Source: CANLBN01 sp965230205
GTDB taxonomy: Bacteria > Pseudomonadota > Gammaproteobacteria > Pseudomonadales > Cellvibrionaceae
Assembly (NCBI GenBank): GCA_965230205.1
Contig: OZ245996.1
Span: 186,001-250,000 of the forward strand
DNA length: 64,000 bases
Reading direction: 5' to 3'
Part shown: in pieces, positions 1-9,345 of the stretch
Layout: every line of letters begins with the position of its first letter
Position numbering within the stretch: the first letter of the stretch is position 1
Notes under the pieces: generated by a model
What the model saw: only the letters and a program-made list of their open reading frames with translations
The model's database searches: none
What the model was told of the DNA's origin: nothing
Position numbers and translations under genes: made by a program

Positions 1-80
1 TCAGTAATTTTTTATCCATAGATTTCAGATCTTCTATATTGGTAATCTATTTGTATGTTTAGCTTATATTTTTATCGATA

Positions 81-920
81 TTAATTATGCCTTTCAGGTA
101 AAGAGTCCATCAGCAACTGTGGATCTAAGCGCTGTTCAAACCAGTTCATTCTCCAATCGAGATGAGGTCCTGTCGACCGTCCTGTGGAACCGATCTCGGC
201 TATTGCCTGTCCTTGCTCAACGACATCACCCTCTTTCACCAAAACTTTGTGCAAATGAATAAAAGTAGAAGAAACGCCATGGCCATGATCAACAATTAAA
301 GTACCACCTGAAAAATACATATTGTCATGAACTAAAGACACTTTGCCAGCAACCGGAGCAGTTACAATAGAACCTTGAGGCGCGGCGATATCAATACCAT
401 AATGAGGTCGACGAGGCTGGCCATTATACACCCGACGACTACCATAAACACCGGTGATAATGCCTTTTGCGGGCCACTGAAAACGCTGAAGAAAGTCCTG
501 CCTGGAAGAATCCACTTTACGGGCTTTTTTGGTGAGTTTCACTTCCTGACGAATTCGGGGTAAGGCTTCTTCTGGCACCTGCACAGTACTTTTAGGTACA
601 CCTTCAATGCGCTGTTCTTTATACGTCCGCTGCTCAACATTAAATGTATGAGTACGCTCTATGCCCGACGGCAATAACTCTATCAGCTTCACTTGCTTAG
701 GTGCATTTCTACCGAGACCAACGGCAAAAAAACCATCAGCGTTAACACGAACATCACGCTTTAAAAAACGAATACGGTTTTCGGGTTCAGTCTGTCCAAT
801 AATTAGCCTGCCTTGAATCCAAGGGCTTTTGATCTCAAGAGCAGATACAATATTGCTGACTAAAATTAGCAGAAGAAACGTTATTAATTGTTGAGAGATA
901 TTTTTCATGGCGCCTATCAT
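81..920 (-). CDS. M23 family metallopeptidase (LytM-type), exported
   Basis: A 279-residue protein with an N-terminal signal sequence (second Met at residue 5, then a hydrophobic stretch ending near VSA) and a C-terminal LytM/M23 domain of peptidoglycan endopeptidases from about residue 150. The HYGID motif gives the first zinc His and Asp, followed by FIHLH. The usual final HxH reads PHLD, so the last zinc His is replaced by Asp; I believe this variant occurs in a subfamily of proteobacterial M23 proteins, so it need not mean loss of activity. An AGGGA stretch supports the first ATG; the one at residue 5 is also possible. It lies downstream of the adhesin gene behind a terminator, so it is probably a separate unit acting in the periplasm on the cell wall. 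Confidence 0.85.
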   Translation of the reverse strand: MIGAMKNISQQLITFLLLILVSNIVSALEIKSPWIQGRLIIGQTEPENRIRFLKRDVRVNADGFFAVGLGRNAPKQVKLIELLPSGIERTHTFNVEQRTYKEQRIEGVPKSTVQVPEEALPRIRQEVKLTKKARKVDSSRQDFLQRFQWPAKGIITGVYGSRRVYNGQPRRPHYGIDIAAPQGSIVTAPVAGKVSLVHDNMYFSGGTLIVDHGHGVSSTFIHLHKVLVKEGDVVEQGQAIAEIGSTGRSTGPHLDWRMNWFEQRLDPQLLMDSLPERHN

Positions 921-976
921 ACTTAATCCCTGTAGCTGGGTCTAAGTAAAACCTTCATTTTATTTTTAAAGAGGCA

Positions 977-1008
977 TAAAAAAACGGCGACTAAAAAGTC
1001 GCCGTTTT
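977..1008 (-). terminator. Rho-independent terminator after the adhesin gene
   Basis: An 8-bp perfect stem (985-992 with 997-1004) has a 4-base loop. On the minus strand it is followed by a run of eight T. On the plus strand four T also follow, but no plus-strand gene reads into it. It sits just after the adhesin stop codon. Confidence 0.85.
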
Positions 1009-1026
1009 GCTGAACGTCAATTTATA

Positions 1027-4000
1027 TTAGGGGTTATCTACATTTAAATTATCAGTTGAAATCAACTGAGCCAAGATAGCTGACGAATCTCCTACAGCTG
1101 AAAGATCAACACCCTCTAGCACAATTGTAAGATCGGTATCAGCACCAACCCCATCCACATCTACAGTAATAACAGTATCTGTACCGACTGTTGTAGCCGT
1201 CAAGAAATCATCAATTGTAGCTTCCGTTTCACCTTGAAGAAGATCAGAAAAATCTAACACATCCCCACCGCTTCCAGTAGTAAAGTCAGTAATGGTATCA
1301 GTAGAGCCATCTGCATCACCAGCATCCCAAACAAAGGTATTAGAACCAGTGCCGCCACTTAAGGTATCTGAGCCGCCACCGCCAAAGATGATATCATCGC
1401 CCCCTAAACCTGACAACGCATTGTCACCGCTGTCACCAGCGATAAAATCATCGCCGCTAAAATCATAGGTTGGATCAGCATTAAAACTAGCAGTTGCCAA
1501 AAGACTCGTCGCCCCTTCTGCATCTGTAGCTGTAAACTCAATTTCCCTAGGGTCAGAGCTAGGATCCAATGGATCCACAGTACTTAATTGGATAGCAGAT
1601 AACACCTCCTCATATTGAGCAATCGTTGCATCGCCAGTTAACGTTAAAGCATTTGTGACGTCATCGTAACTATCTGTAATTCCATAAAGTGTCAACAAAT
1701 CTTGGGTTGCACTATTAATAAACAACTCATCGGTATCACGCCCCGTAACAATACGGACGGTTGCTGAAGATAAATCAGTACTATCCACATCAGTAATATC
1801 AACTAGAATAGGATCAATTTCCGTCAGGTTAAGGCCAACGCTCTCTATTTCTACAGTAATCACCAAATCTACTAGATCCCAATCTACACCAACTGTAGGG
1901 AAAGCCGGTAAAGGAGCAACAAAATCCTCAAAAGATACTGTTAATGAATTGGTATCACCAGCAGTTAAACCAGAAGCCGTGTGATTAAGGCCATCACCAT
2001 TTAAATTACTATAATTTGAATGTACTGGTGGCTGAGGCACACCTGGGTCAAATGGGAAATCCTGACCCAATAATGGAACTGGAGTGCCTGGGCTAGTCTC
2101 ATCACCAGGATAATAAACCAATACTGGAGCCACTGTATCGGACGCTGTCGCCGGGACTCCAGTCCCCATCAACCCATCTGCCGTCGGTTGTTCAAAACGA
2201 ATAAAACCAATACCTGCATCTAAGTCAGCTAGTATCCCTGAATACAGATCAGCACCATCTTGTAATAAGAAAAAACCAACTTGGTTACCTTCAGATACAG
2301 AAAATGTCGCAGTTTCCCCCTCAGTTCTCATATCTGGTGGAGCACCTTCCGTCGTATTTGCCCAAATGATAGAAGTATTCGAAATAGTCCCATCAGCTGC
2401 TACTTCATAATAACCAAATGTATTATTAACGCCGCCACCCGCAGCAGATGATTCAAACGTAACGGTTACATTGCTTTCTTGAGTGACAGTTAAGTTCTCA
2501 GGAATCATAGGGTTTGCTGCCGTTTCATCAAAGCCTGGAGGGGTAACATAATCAGGGCCAGTAAATTCGAAGCTTTCAGTAACTAATGTTGAGCTAACAT
2601 CACTATCTGTTGTAGTAACAACTGGAGCATCATTTGTACCAGAGATTGTTAGTGTTACTGTTTCAGTTGATGAGTCACCATCACTGTCTTCAATCGTGTA
2701 ACTAAAGGTATCCGTGACACTGTCACCCGCATTCAATGCCTGTGCTGCCGCATTCGTCGCATAGGTATACGCACCGTCTGAACCGATGGTTAAATCACCA
2801 TAAGTACCCGACACCACACTGCCCACATTACCCGACACCGCAATACCACCAGCATCACCGACCGCAACACCTACAACCGTGGTCGCATCAGCACCCAAAG
2901 TATCCGCCGATGCATTCACACCTGTAATCACATTACCAGTACTGCTTAAATCATCTTCACTGACCGTGCGGGTATCCGCTGCCGCTGTGGGGGCCGTATC
3001 CGTAATGCCAATATCCAAGGTGCCCGTGCCGGTATTACCCGCACTATCGTTCACCACTATCGCTAAACTTTCTGTGACACTATCATTAGGCGCACCGGTA
3101 TGATCGGTACTGGTACCCGTTGGATCGTAGGTATAACTGATCACACCTGTACCGGCATCGTAACCGGTAATTTGTAAGGTACCATTGGTCTCACCCGTCA
3201 CATCCACTGGCGTGGCTACCGAAGCTCCCGCTAAGGCTGCGGCCGAGATCGTACTGCCACCAATCTGAACACTCACTAAACCGTCCGGTGCACTGACCGT
3301 AAAACTACCCGAGGTTGTGCCATCTTCCGCAACGACTATGTCGTCGGTATTCGCACCAATAGTATCGTCGTTAGGAATCGTAACTGTGGGGACGCCTTCA
3401 CTCGCACCAGTCACCGTTAAGGTCACCGTCACTGTGGATGAATCACCATCACTGTCTTCAATCGTGTAACTAAAGGTATCCGTGACACTGTCACCCGCAT
3501 TCAATGCCTGTGCTGCCGCATTCGTCGCATAGGTATACGCACCGTCTGAACCGATGGTTAAATCACCATAAGTACCCGACACCACACTGCCCACATTACC
3601 CGACACCGCAATACCACCAGCATCACCGACCGCAACACCTACAACCGTGGTCGCATCAGCACCCAAAGTATCCGCCGATGCATTCACACCTGTAATCACA
3701 TTACCAGTACTGCTTAAATCATCTTCACTGACCGTGCGGGTATCCGCTGCCGCTGTGGGGGCCGTATCCGTAATGCCAATATCCAAGGTGCCCGTGCCGG
3801 TATTACCCGCACTATCGTTCACCACTATCGCTAAACTTTCTGTGACACTATCATTAGGCGCACCGGTATGATCGGTACTGGTACCCGTTGGATCGTAGGT
3901 ATAACTGATCACACCTGTACCGGCATCGTAACCGGTAATTTGTAAGGTACCATTGGTCTCACCCGTCACATCCACTGGCGTGGCTACCGAAGCTCCCGCT

Positions 4001-7000
4001 AAGGCTGCGGCCGAGATCGTACTGCCACCAATCTGAACACTCACTAAACCGTCCGGTGCACTGACCGTAAAACTACCCGAGGTTGTGCCATCTTCCGCAA
4101 CGACTATGTCGTCGGTATTCGCACCAATAGTATCGTCGTTAGGAATCGTAACTGTGGGGACGCCTTCACTCGCACCAGTCACCGTTAAGGTCACCGTCAC
4201 TGTGGATGAATCACCATCACTGTCTTCAATCGTGTAACTAAAGGTATCCGTGACACTGTCACCGGCATTCAATGCCTGTGCCGCCGCATTCGTGGCATAA
4301 GTGTACGCACCGTCTGCACCGATGGTTAAATCACCATAAGTACCCGACACCACACTGCCTACATTACCTGACACCGCAATACCACCAGCATCACCGACCG
4401 CAACACCCACTACCGTTGTGGCGTCTGCGCCCAAGGTATCTGCCGAGGCATTCACACCTGTAATCACATTACCGGTACTGCTTAAATCATCTTCACTGAC
4501 CGTGCGGGTATCCGCTGCCGCTGTGGGGGCCGTATCCGTAATGCCAATATCCAAGGTGCCCGTGCCGGTATTACCCGCACTATCGTTCACCACTATCGCT
4601 AAACTTTCTGTGACACTGTCATTAGGCGCACCGGTATGATCGGTACTGGTACCCGTTGGATCGTAGGTATAACTGATCACACCTGTACCGGCATCGTAAC
4701 CGGTAATTTGTAAGGTACCATTGGTCTCACCCGTCACATCCACTGGCGTGGCTACCGAAGCTCCCGCTAAGGCTGCGGCCGAGATCGTACTGCCACCAAT
4801 CTGAACACTCACTAAACCGTCCGGTGCACTGACCGTAAAACTACCCGAGGTTGTGCCATCTTCCGCAACGACTATGTCGTCGGTATTCGCACCAATAGTA
4901 TCGTCGTTAGGAATCGTAACTGTGGGGACGCCTTCACTCGCACCAGTCACCGTTAAGGTCACCGTCACTGTGGATGAATCACCATCACTGTCTTCAATCG
5001 TGTAACTAAAGGTATCCGTGACACTGTCACCGGCATTCAATGCCTGTGCTGCCGCATTCGTCGCATAGGTATACGCACCGTCTGAACCGATGGTTAAATC
5101 ACCATAAGTACCCGACACCACACTGCCCACATTACCCGACACCGCAATACCACCAGCATCACCGACCGCAACACCTACAACCGTGGTCGCATCAGCACCC
5201 AAAGTATCCGCCGATGCATTCACACCTGTAATCACATTACCAGTACTGCTTAAATCATCTTCACTGACCGTGCGGGTATCCGCTGCCGCTGTGGGGGCTG
5301 TATCCGTAATCCCGATATCCAAGGTGCCTGTGCCGGTATTACCCGCACTATCGTTCACCACTATCGCTAAACTTTCTGTGACACTATCATTAGGCGCACC
5401 GGTATGATCGGTACTGGTACCCGTTGGATCGTAGGTATAACTGATCACACCTGTACCGGCATCGTAACCGGTAATTTGTAAGGTACCATTGGTCTCACCT
5501 GTCACATCCACTGGCGTGGCTACCGAAGCTCCCGCTAAGGCTGCGGCCGAGATCGTACTACCACCAATCTGGACACTCACTAAACCGTCCGGTGCACTGA
5601 CCGTAAAACTACCCGAGGTTGTGCCATCTTCCGCAACGACTATGTCGTCGGTATTCGCACCAATAGTATCGTCGTTAGGAATCGTAACTGTGGGGACGCC
5701 ATTACTGGTTACATTTACTGTCAACGTGGCTGTATCACTTAAACCACCGGGGTCAGTTAGCGTATAGGTAATTTCAACTGGGCCGACAACACCTGTAGCC
5801 GGTGTAAAGTTTAAAGAGCCATCAGCATTAACACTGACTACCCCTTGAGTTGGGTCAGTTAAAACAGGAGAACTTACTGTTAATTCACTGTTTAAGTTAT
5901 CAACATCACTGTCATTTACTAAAACATTGATATTGTTTACGGGAGTATTTACTAACGTCGATGCAACATCATCAACAGCAACGGGCGCATCATTAACTGC
6001 TGTAACAGTAATCGTTAAAGTACCGGTGTCACTGCCACCGTTACCATCCACTACCGTGTAGTCTACGGTATCCGTGCCGTTAAAATTCGTTGCTGGCGTA
6101 TAGGTGTAACTACCATCTGCAGCAATAGTGATACTGCCACCTTCAGCGGTCGCAAACGTCCCCGGCGTGACCGTTAAGGCATCACCATCTACATCAATAT
6201 CATTTGCGTCTAGATCTACTGTCGATACTAATGGCGTGTCTTCGGCTGTTGTCGCCGTATCATCCACTGCCACCGGAGCATCGTTAACGGCCCCTACAGA
6301 AATAGTTAATGTGCCTATATCAGTTAAAGCGCCATCTGTGACGGTGTAATCAACGGTATCTGTACCATTAAAGCCAGCGGCAGGTGTATAGGTGTAGCTA
6401 CCATCTGCAGCAATAGTGATACTGCCGCCTTGTGTGGTTGCAAAGGTACCTGGGGTGACCGTTAAAGCGTCGCCGTCTACATCAGTATCATTTGCATCTA
6501 GATCCACAGTCGACACTAACGGTGTGTCTTCTGCTGTCGAAGCTGAATCGTCAACAGCAACTGGCGCATCATTTACAGCGGTCACTGTTACAGTGAGTGT
6601 TCCTGTATCGCTACCGCCATTTCCATCGACTACCGTGTAATCAACGGTATCAGTCCCATTAAAATTAGCTGCTGGGGTATAGGTATAACTACCATCCGCA
6701 GCAATAACAATGGTACCGCCTTGTGTTGTTGAGAATGTACCAGGGGTAACGCTTAGTGTGTCGCCATCGACATCGGTATCATTGGCATCCAAGTCAATAG
6801 TAGAAACTAAGGGAGTATCTTCTGCTGTAGTTGCAGCATCGTCTTCAGCAACTGGATCATCATTCACACCAGTAACAGTAATAGTAACAGTTGCAGGTTC
6901 ACTCACATTGCCGTCATTATCTGTTGCGGTATAAGTAAACGTAATATCTTGAGTCTCGCCTTCGCCAAGACTATTAAAATCGGTACCCGGGTCAAAGGTA

Positions 7001-7713
7001 TAGCTGCCATCAGGGTTAAATGTAAGGCTACCTGTTGGTACATCGGTATCAAGAGAGAAGCTAACAACGGTACCATCTGAGTCAGTTGCCGAGACATTAC
7101 CTGTAACCAGTGTATTTTCACTGGTCGTCGCTGCACTTGCCAAAGCGACAGGAGGGTCATTAGTCGCATTTAACTGGTTATTACTATCAAGATCGCCAAA
7201 CTCATTAATAACAAGGTTTGTATCGCTACTAAAGGTACTGGTTTGAAAACCACTAACTGGCAGTAAAGAATCGCCTGTGCGCTGGTAAAAGATGACTGAC
7301 GAGGAAGTACCATCAAGGTTAGGAGTATCTCCGCCTGCTGCTGGCGCTTGCAGAATTTCTTCAAGGCTGCGGCCTTCAGCAATTGCTTGCTCTAGCGCTT
7401 CAACGCTAACGGCTTCTTCAAGCGAACCTTCTTCTTTTAATGATTCAAGACGATCAAAAAAAGGTTTGGTCAGTGGTAGTTGTTGGTCCTGGCCTAAAGT
7501 CAGTGCTCCGCCGTTCTCAAAAAAGATAACAACAGCACTGTTATCATGACTATTTAGAATGTCATTAAGAAAGATTTTGGAGCCTTTTTCGACAACAACT
7601 TCTTCTCCTGACGCTCTAATTAAAGTGACATCACCTCTAGATTCTGCAATTTCACCGCGTACCTTGGTGAATTCTTCTGGAACGCTTGATGACACTATAT
7701 TTCCATCGGCCAT
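1027..7713 (-). CDS. Giant Lap-type RTX adhesin with retention module and tandem repeats
   Basis: A 2228-residue surface adhesin of the LapA/BapA class. Residues 1-120 form a retention module, which in this family plugs the outer-membrane pore. PAAG at residues 124-127 matches the di-alanine site cut by LapG. Cadherin-like repeats of about 96 residues follow (motifs NDAPVAVDD and FNGTDTVDYT), then four nearly identical 256-residue repeats (about 672-1695). RTX glycine-aspartate repeats (GGDDIIFGG) lie at about 2094-2124, and a type I secretion C-terminal target domain of the VCA0849 class ends the protein. The start ATG has a good GAGAGG ribosome site. The matching ABC, HlyD and TolC genes are directly upstream. 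No lapD/lapG homologues are in the window. Confidence 0.93.
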   Translation of the reverse strand: MADGNIVSSSVPEEFTKVRGEIAESRGDVTLIRASGEEVVVEKGSKIFLNDILNSHDNSAVVIFFENGGALTLGQDQQLPLTKPFFDRLESLKEEGSLEEAVSVEALEQAIAEGRSLEEILQAPAAGGDTPNLDGTSSSVIFYQRTGDSLLPVSGFQTSTFSSDTNLVINEFGDLDSNNQLNATNDPPVALASAATTSENTLVTGNVSATDSDGTVVSFSLDTDVPTGSLTFNPDGSYTFDPGTDFNSLGEGETQDITFTYTATDNDGNVSEPATVTITVTGVNDDPVAEDDAATTAEDTPLVSTIDLDANDTDVDGDTLSVTPGTFSTTQGGTIVIAADGSYTYTPAANFNGTDTVDYTVVDGNGGSDTGTLTVTVTAVNDAPVAVDDSASTAEDTPLVSTVDLDANDTDVDGDALTVTPGTFATTQGGSITIAADGSYTYTPAAGFNGTDTVDYTVTDGALTDIGTLTISVGAVNDAPVAVDDTATTAEDTPLVSTVDLDANDIDVDGDALTVTPGTFATAEGGSITIAADGSYTYTPATNFNGTDTVDYTVVDGNGGSDTGTLTITVTAVNDAPVAVDDVASTLVNTPVNNINVLVNDSDVDNLNSELTVSSPVLTDPTQGVVSVNADGSLNFTPATGVVGPVEITYTLTDPGGLSDTATLTVNVTSNGVPTVTIPNDDTIGANTDDIVVAEDGTTSGSFTVSAPDGLVSVQIGGSTISAAALAGASVATPVDVTGETNGTLQITGYDAGTGVISYTYDPTGTSTDHTGAPNDSVTESLAIVVNDSAGNTGTGTLDIGITDTAPTAAADTRTVSEDDLSSTGNVITGVNASADTLGADATTVVGVAVGDAGGIAVSGNVGSVVSGTYGDLTIGSDGAYTYATNAAAQALNAGDSVTDTFSYTIEDSDGDSSTVTVTLTVTGASEGVPTVTIPNDDTIGANTDDIVVAEDGTTSGSFTVSAPDGLVSVQIGGSTISAAALAGASVATPVDVTGETNGTLQITGYDAGTGVISYTYDPTGTSTDHTGAPNDSVTESLAIVVNDSAGNTGTGTLDIGITDTAPTAAADTRTVSEDDLSSTGNVITGVNASADTLGADATTVVGVAVGDAGGIAVSGNVGSVVSGTYGDLTIGADGAYTYATNAAAQALNAGDSVTDTFSYTIEDSDGDSSTVTVTLTVTGASEGVPTVTIPNDDTIGANTDDIVVAEDGTTSGSFTVSAPDGLVSVQIGGSTISAAALAGASVATPVDVTGETNGTLQITGYDAGTGVISYTYDPTGTSTDHTGAPNDSVTESLAIVVNDSAGNTGTGTLDIGITDTAPTAAADTRTVSEDDLSSTGNVITGVNASADTLGADATTVVGVAVGDAGGIAVSGNVGSVVSGTYGDLTIGSDGAYTYATNAAAQALNAGDSVTDTFSYTIEDSDGDSSTVTVTLTVTGASEGVPTVTIPNDDTIGANTDDIVVAEDGTTSGSFTVSAPDGLVSVQIGGSTISAAALAGASVATPVDVTGETNGTLQITGYDAGTGVISYTYDPTGTSTDHTGAPNDSVTESLAIVVNDSAGNTGTGTLDIGITDTAPTAAADTRTVSEDDLSSTGNVITGVNASADTLGADATTVVGVAVGDAGGIAVSGNVGSVVSGTYGDLTIGSDGAYTYATNAAAQALNAGDSVTDTFSYTIEDSDGDSSTETVTLTISGTNDAPVVTTTDSDVSSTLVTESFEFTGPDYVTPPGFDETAANPMIPENLTVTQESNVTVTFESSAAGGGVNNTFGYYEVAADGTISNTSIIWANTTEGAPPDMRTEGETATFSVSEGNQVGFFLLQDGADLYSGILADLDAGIGFIRFEQPTADGLMGTGVPATASDTVAPVLVYYPGDETSPGTPVPLLGQDFPFDPGVPQPPVHSNYSNLNGDGLNHTASGLTAGDTNSLTVSFEDFVAPLPAFPTVGVDWDLVDLVITVEIESVGLNLTEIDPILVDITDVDSTDLSSATVRIVTGRDTDELFINSATQDLLTLYGITDSYDDVTNALTLTGDATIAQYEEVLSAIQLSTVDPLDPSSDPREIEFTATDAEGATSLLATASFNADPTYDFSGDDFIAGDSGDNALSGLGGDDIIFGGGGSDTLSGGTGSNTFVWDAGDADGSTDTITDFTTGSGGDVLDFSDLLQGETEATIDDFLTATTVGTDTVITVDVDGVGADTDLTIVLEGVDLSAVGDSSAILAQLISTDNLNVDNP
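2629..5700 (-). repeat. Four tandem 768-bp repeats inside the adhesin gene
   Basis: Units run about 4933-5700, 4165-4932, 3397-4164 and 2629-3396 in coding order, each coding for 256 residues. Equivalent landmarks (for example the GTGGGGACGCC end) recur exactly every 768 bases. Copies are nearly identical; unit 4165-4932 differs in a patch around 4261-4450, and the last unit diverges over its final 30 or so bases. The array is visibly richer in G and C than the surrounding sequence. Copy number may vary between strains or be mis-assembled. Confidence 0.95.
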
Positions 7714-7802
7714 AAACTACCTCTCAACGATTTAATAAGACCCAATTCTCATTATTAGAGATAAAAACAATATGCACAAATAATCTTTTGTTCTTAAACT
7801 GG

Positions 7803-9086
7803 TTATTTTATACCCAATTTAATAGTTAAATTTCCTTCCGCTTGAGCAACACGATACTGAGAAAGTAATTGGTCATAACTCGCATTTAAATAATTACGGT
7901 TGGCATCTAATAACTCATTTTCAGTATTTAATAAGTCTAGTAGTGAACGCTTACCAATATTAAACTGTTTACGATAAGCTTCACGAGTAGCGATAACTGA
8001 ATCAACATAGGTGGTCAGGAAGCCCAATTGCTGTTGAGTATATTGATATGCATTCCAAGATAGGCGCATACTTTCTTCTACCTGACGCTTAGTGGTGCTA
8101 CGGACTTCTTTAGATTCATCTAAAAGTGAGGCCGTCTGCTTTTTACGGGCTTTATCGGCACCACCGTTATAAAGGTTGTACCGTAAACGTAAGGCAATAA
8201 CCCAATCCTGATTATCCCCTTCAATACCATCGATATCTTCATTCCAAGTACGATCACCCTCAAGTGCTAATGTAGGATGATAACTGCTCTTGCTTGCACG
8301 ATATTGCGCTTTCGCCGCTTCAATATCGGCATCAGCTGATTTAAGTTGAGGATGATTTTCGTAGGCTGTCTTTAAAGCTTGTTCAATCGAGCTAGACACT
8401 TCAACGCCTTCTGGCTTATCCATTGTTGAAATTTCTGGTAGATAACCGACTACCCCGTAGAAGTTACTGATAGCGTCTTGTAAGTTGTTCTGTCCAGCAA
8501 CATAGTTACTTTTTGCTAAAGAAAGGCGCGCTGAAATCTGGTCAAGGTCAGAGCGGCTGCCAACACCCGCATTGCTACGCAATGACATCTGGTCGTATAT
8601 ATTCTGATGTTCATCCAATGACCTTTTAAGCAGTTGCAATAACTCAGATTCACGCATCACATTAATATAAGCTTCTGCCACTTGTAGCGATGTCGTTTCT
8701 TCGGTTGCTACCGCATCAAATAAAGCGCTGTTATAGCGAGCTTTTTGTCTGTCAACTTCGCTTGAAGTAGCACTCCCATCATAAATCATTTGGCGTAATC
8801 GAAGAGCCGCTTCTTTTCGCGTTAATTCAACATCATCATTACCAGTTGCTGGAGATTCGGTCCATTCCCGACCAATACCTAATTCCGCATCTAATGTAGG
8901 CAAGTAACCTGCTTTGGCCCCGCGAATTTCACTTTCACGAGCGAGAACTCGATCACGGGCAGCTAACAAATCAGGGTTTGTCTTTAATGTATGCTCTACA
9001 ACTTCAGTTAGAGTTAATGCTGATGCCAGTGACGACATAAACATCGTTATTCCCAAAACACCTAACAAATTGAATGGTTTTTTCAT
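7803..9086 (-). CDS. TolC-family outer membrane protein for type I secretion (LapE-like)
   Basis: A 427-residue protein from the chosen start: signal peptide (MKKPFNLLGVLGITMFMSS), then two long helical repeats typical of the TolC family (LAARDRVLARESEIRGAKAGYLP and its echo later as SADADIEAAKAQYRASKSSYHP). The family forms trimeric outer-membrane channels. I chose the ATG at 9086 because AAGGAA stands a proper distance ahead and the signal peptide begins there; an ATG 33 bases further upstream is open but weaker. It lies between the HlyD gene and the adhesin gene, which points to adhesin export and, by analogy with LapE, to holding the adhesin at the surface. Confidence 0.92.
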   Translation of the reverse strand: MKKPFNLLGVLGITMFMSSLASALTLTEVVEHTLKTNPDLLAARDRVLARESEIRGAKAGYLPTLDAELGIGREWTESPATGNDDVELTRKEAALRLRQMIYDGSATSSEVDRQKARYNSALFDAVATEETTSLQVAEAYINVMRESELLQLLKRSLDEHQNIYDQMSLRSNAGVGSRSDLDQISARLSLAKSNYVAGQNNLQDAISNFYGVVGYLPEISTMDKPEGVEVSSSIEQALKTAYENHPQLKSADADIEAAKAQYRASKSSYHPTLALEGDRTWNEDIDGIEGDNQDWVIALRLRYNLYNGGADKARKKQTASLLDESKEVRSTTKRQVEESMRLSWNAYQYTQQQLGFLTTYVDSVIATREAYRKQFNIGKRSLLDLLNTENELLDANRNYLNASYDQLLSQYRVAQAEGNLTIKLGIK

Positions 9087-9345
9087 GTAAGTTTCCTTAA
9101 CAGCAAAAAAGTGTGACACAGTTCACATTTTAGTGGATCGTTTTTTATACAGCAAGATTATTTATACTTATTTTTCGTAATAATAACAGTTTTATATAAG
9201 GGAATGGATTAACCATCCTAAAATATATAAGAATCAACACCCTAAAACTGCTATTTATTCATTTAAAGCTCATCTATAAAAAGAAAACAGATATACGACA
9301 TAAACTGTAGTATCAATGGGCTTATTTTCAATTCTCCTACTACTG

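Noticed and set aside
2629..5700. Regular repeats as a possible CRISPR array
   Set aside because: Unit length of 768 bases with continuous coding and no spacers; this is a protein repeat. No cas genes are in the window.
2736..6934. Series of plus-strand open frames of 60-90 codons opposite the adhesin gene
   Set aside because: They repeat every 768 bases because they are antisense shadows of the adhesin repeats, with no ribosome sites or coherent protein features.
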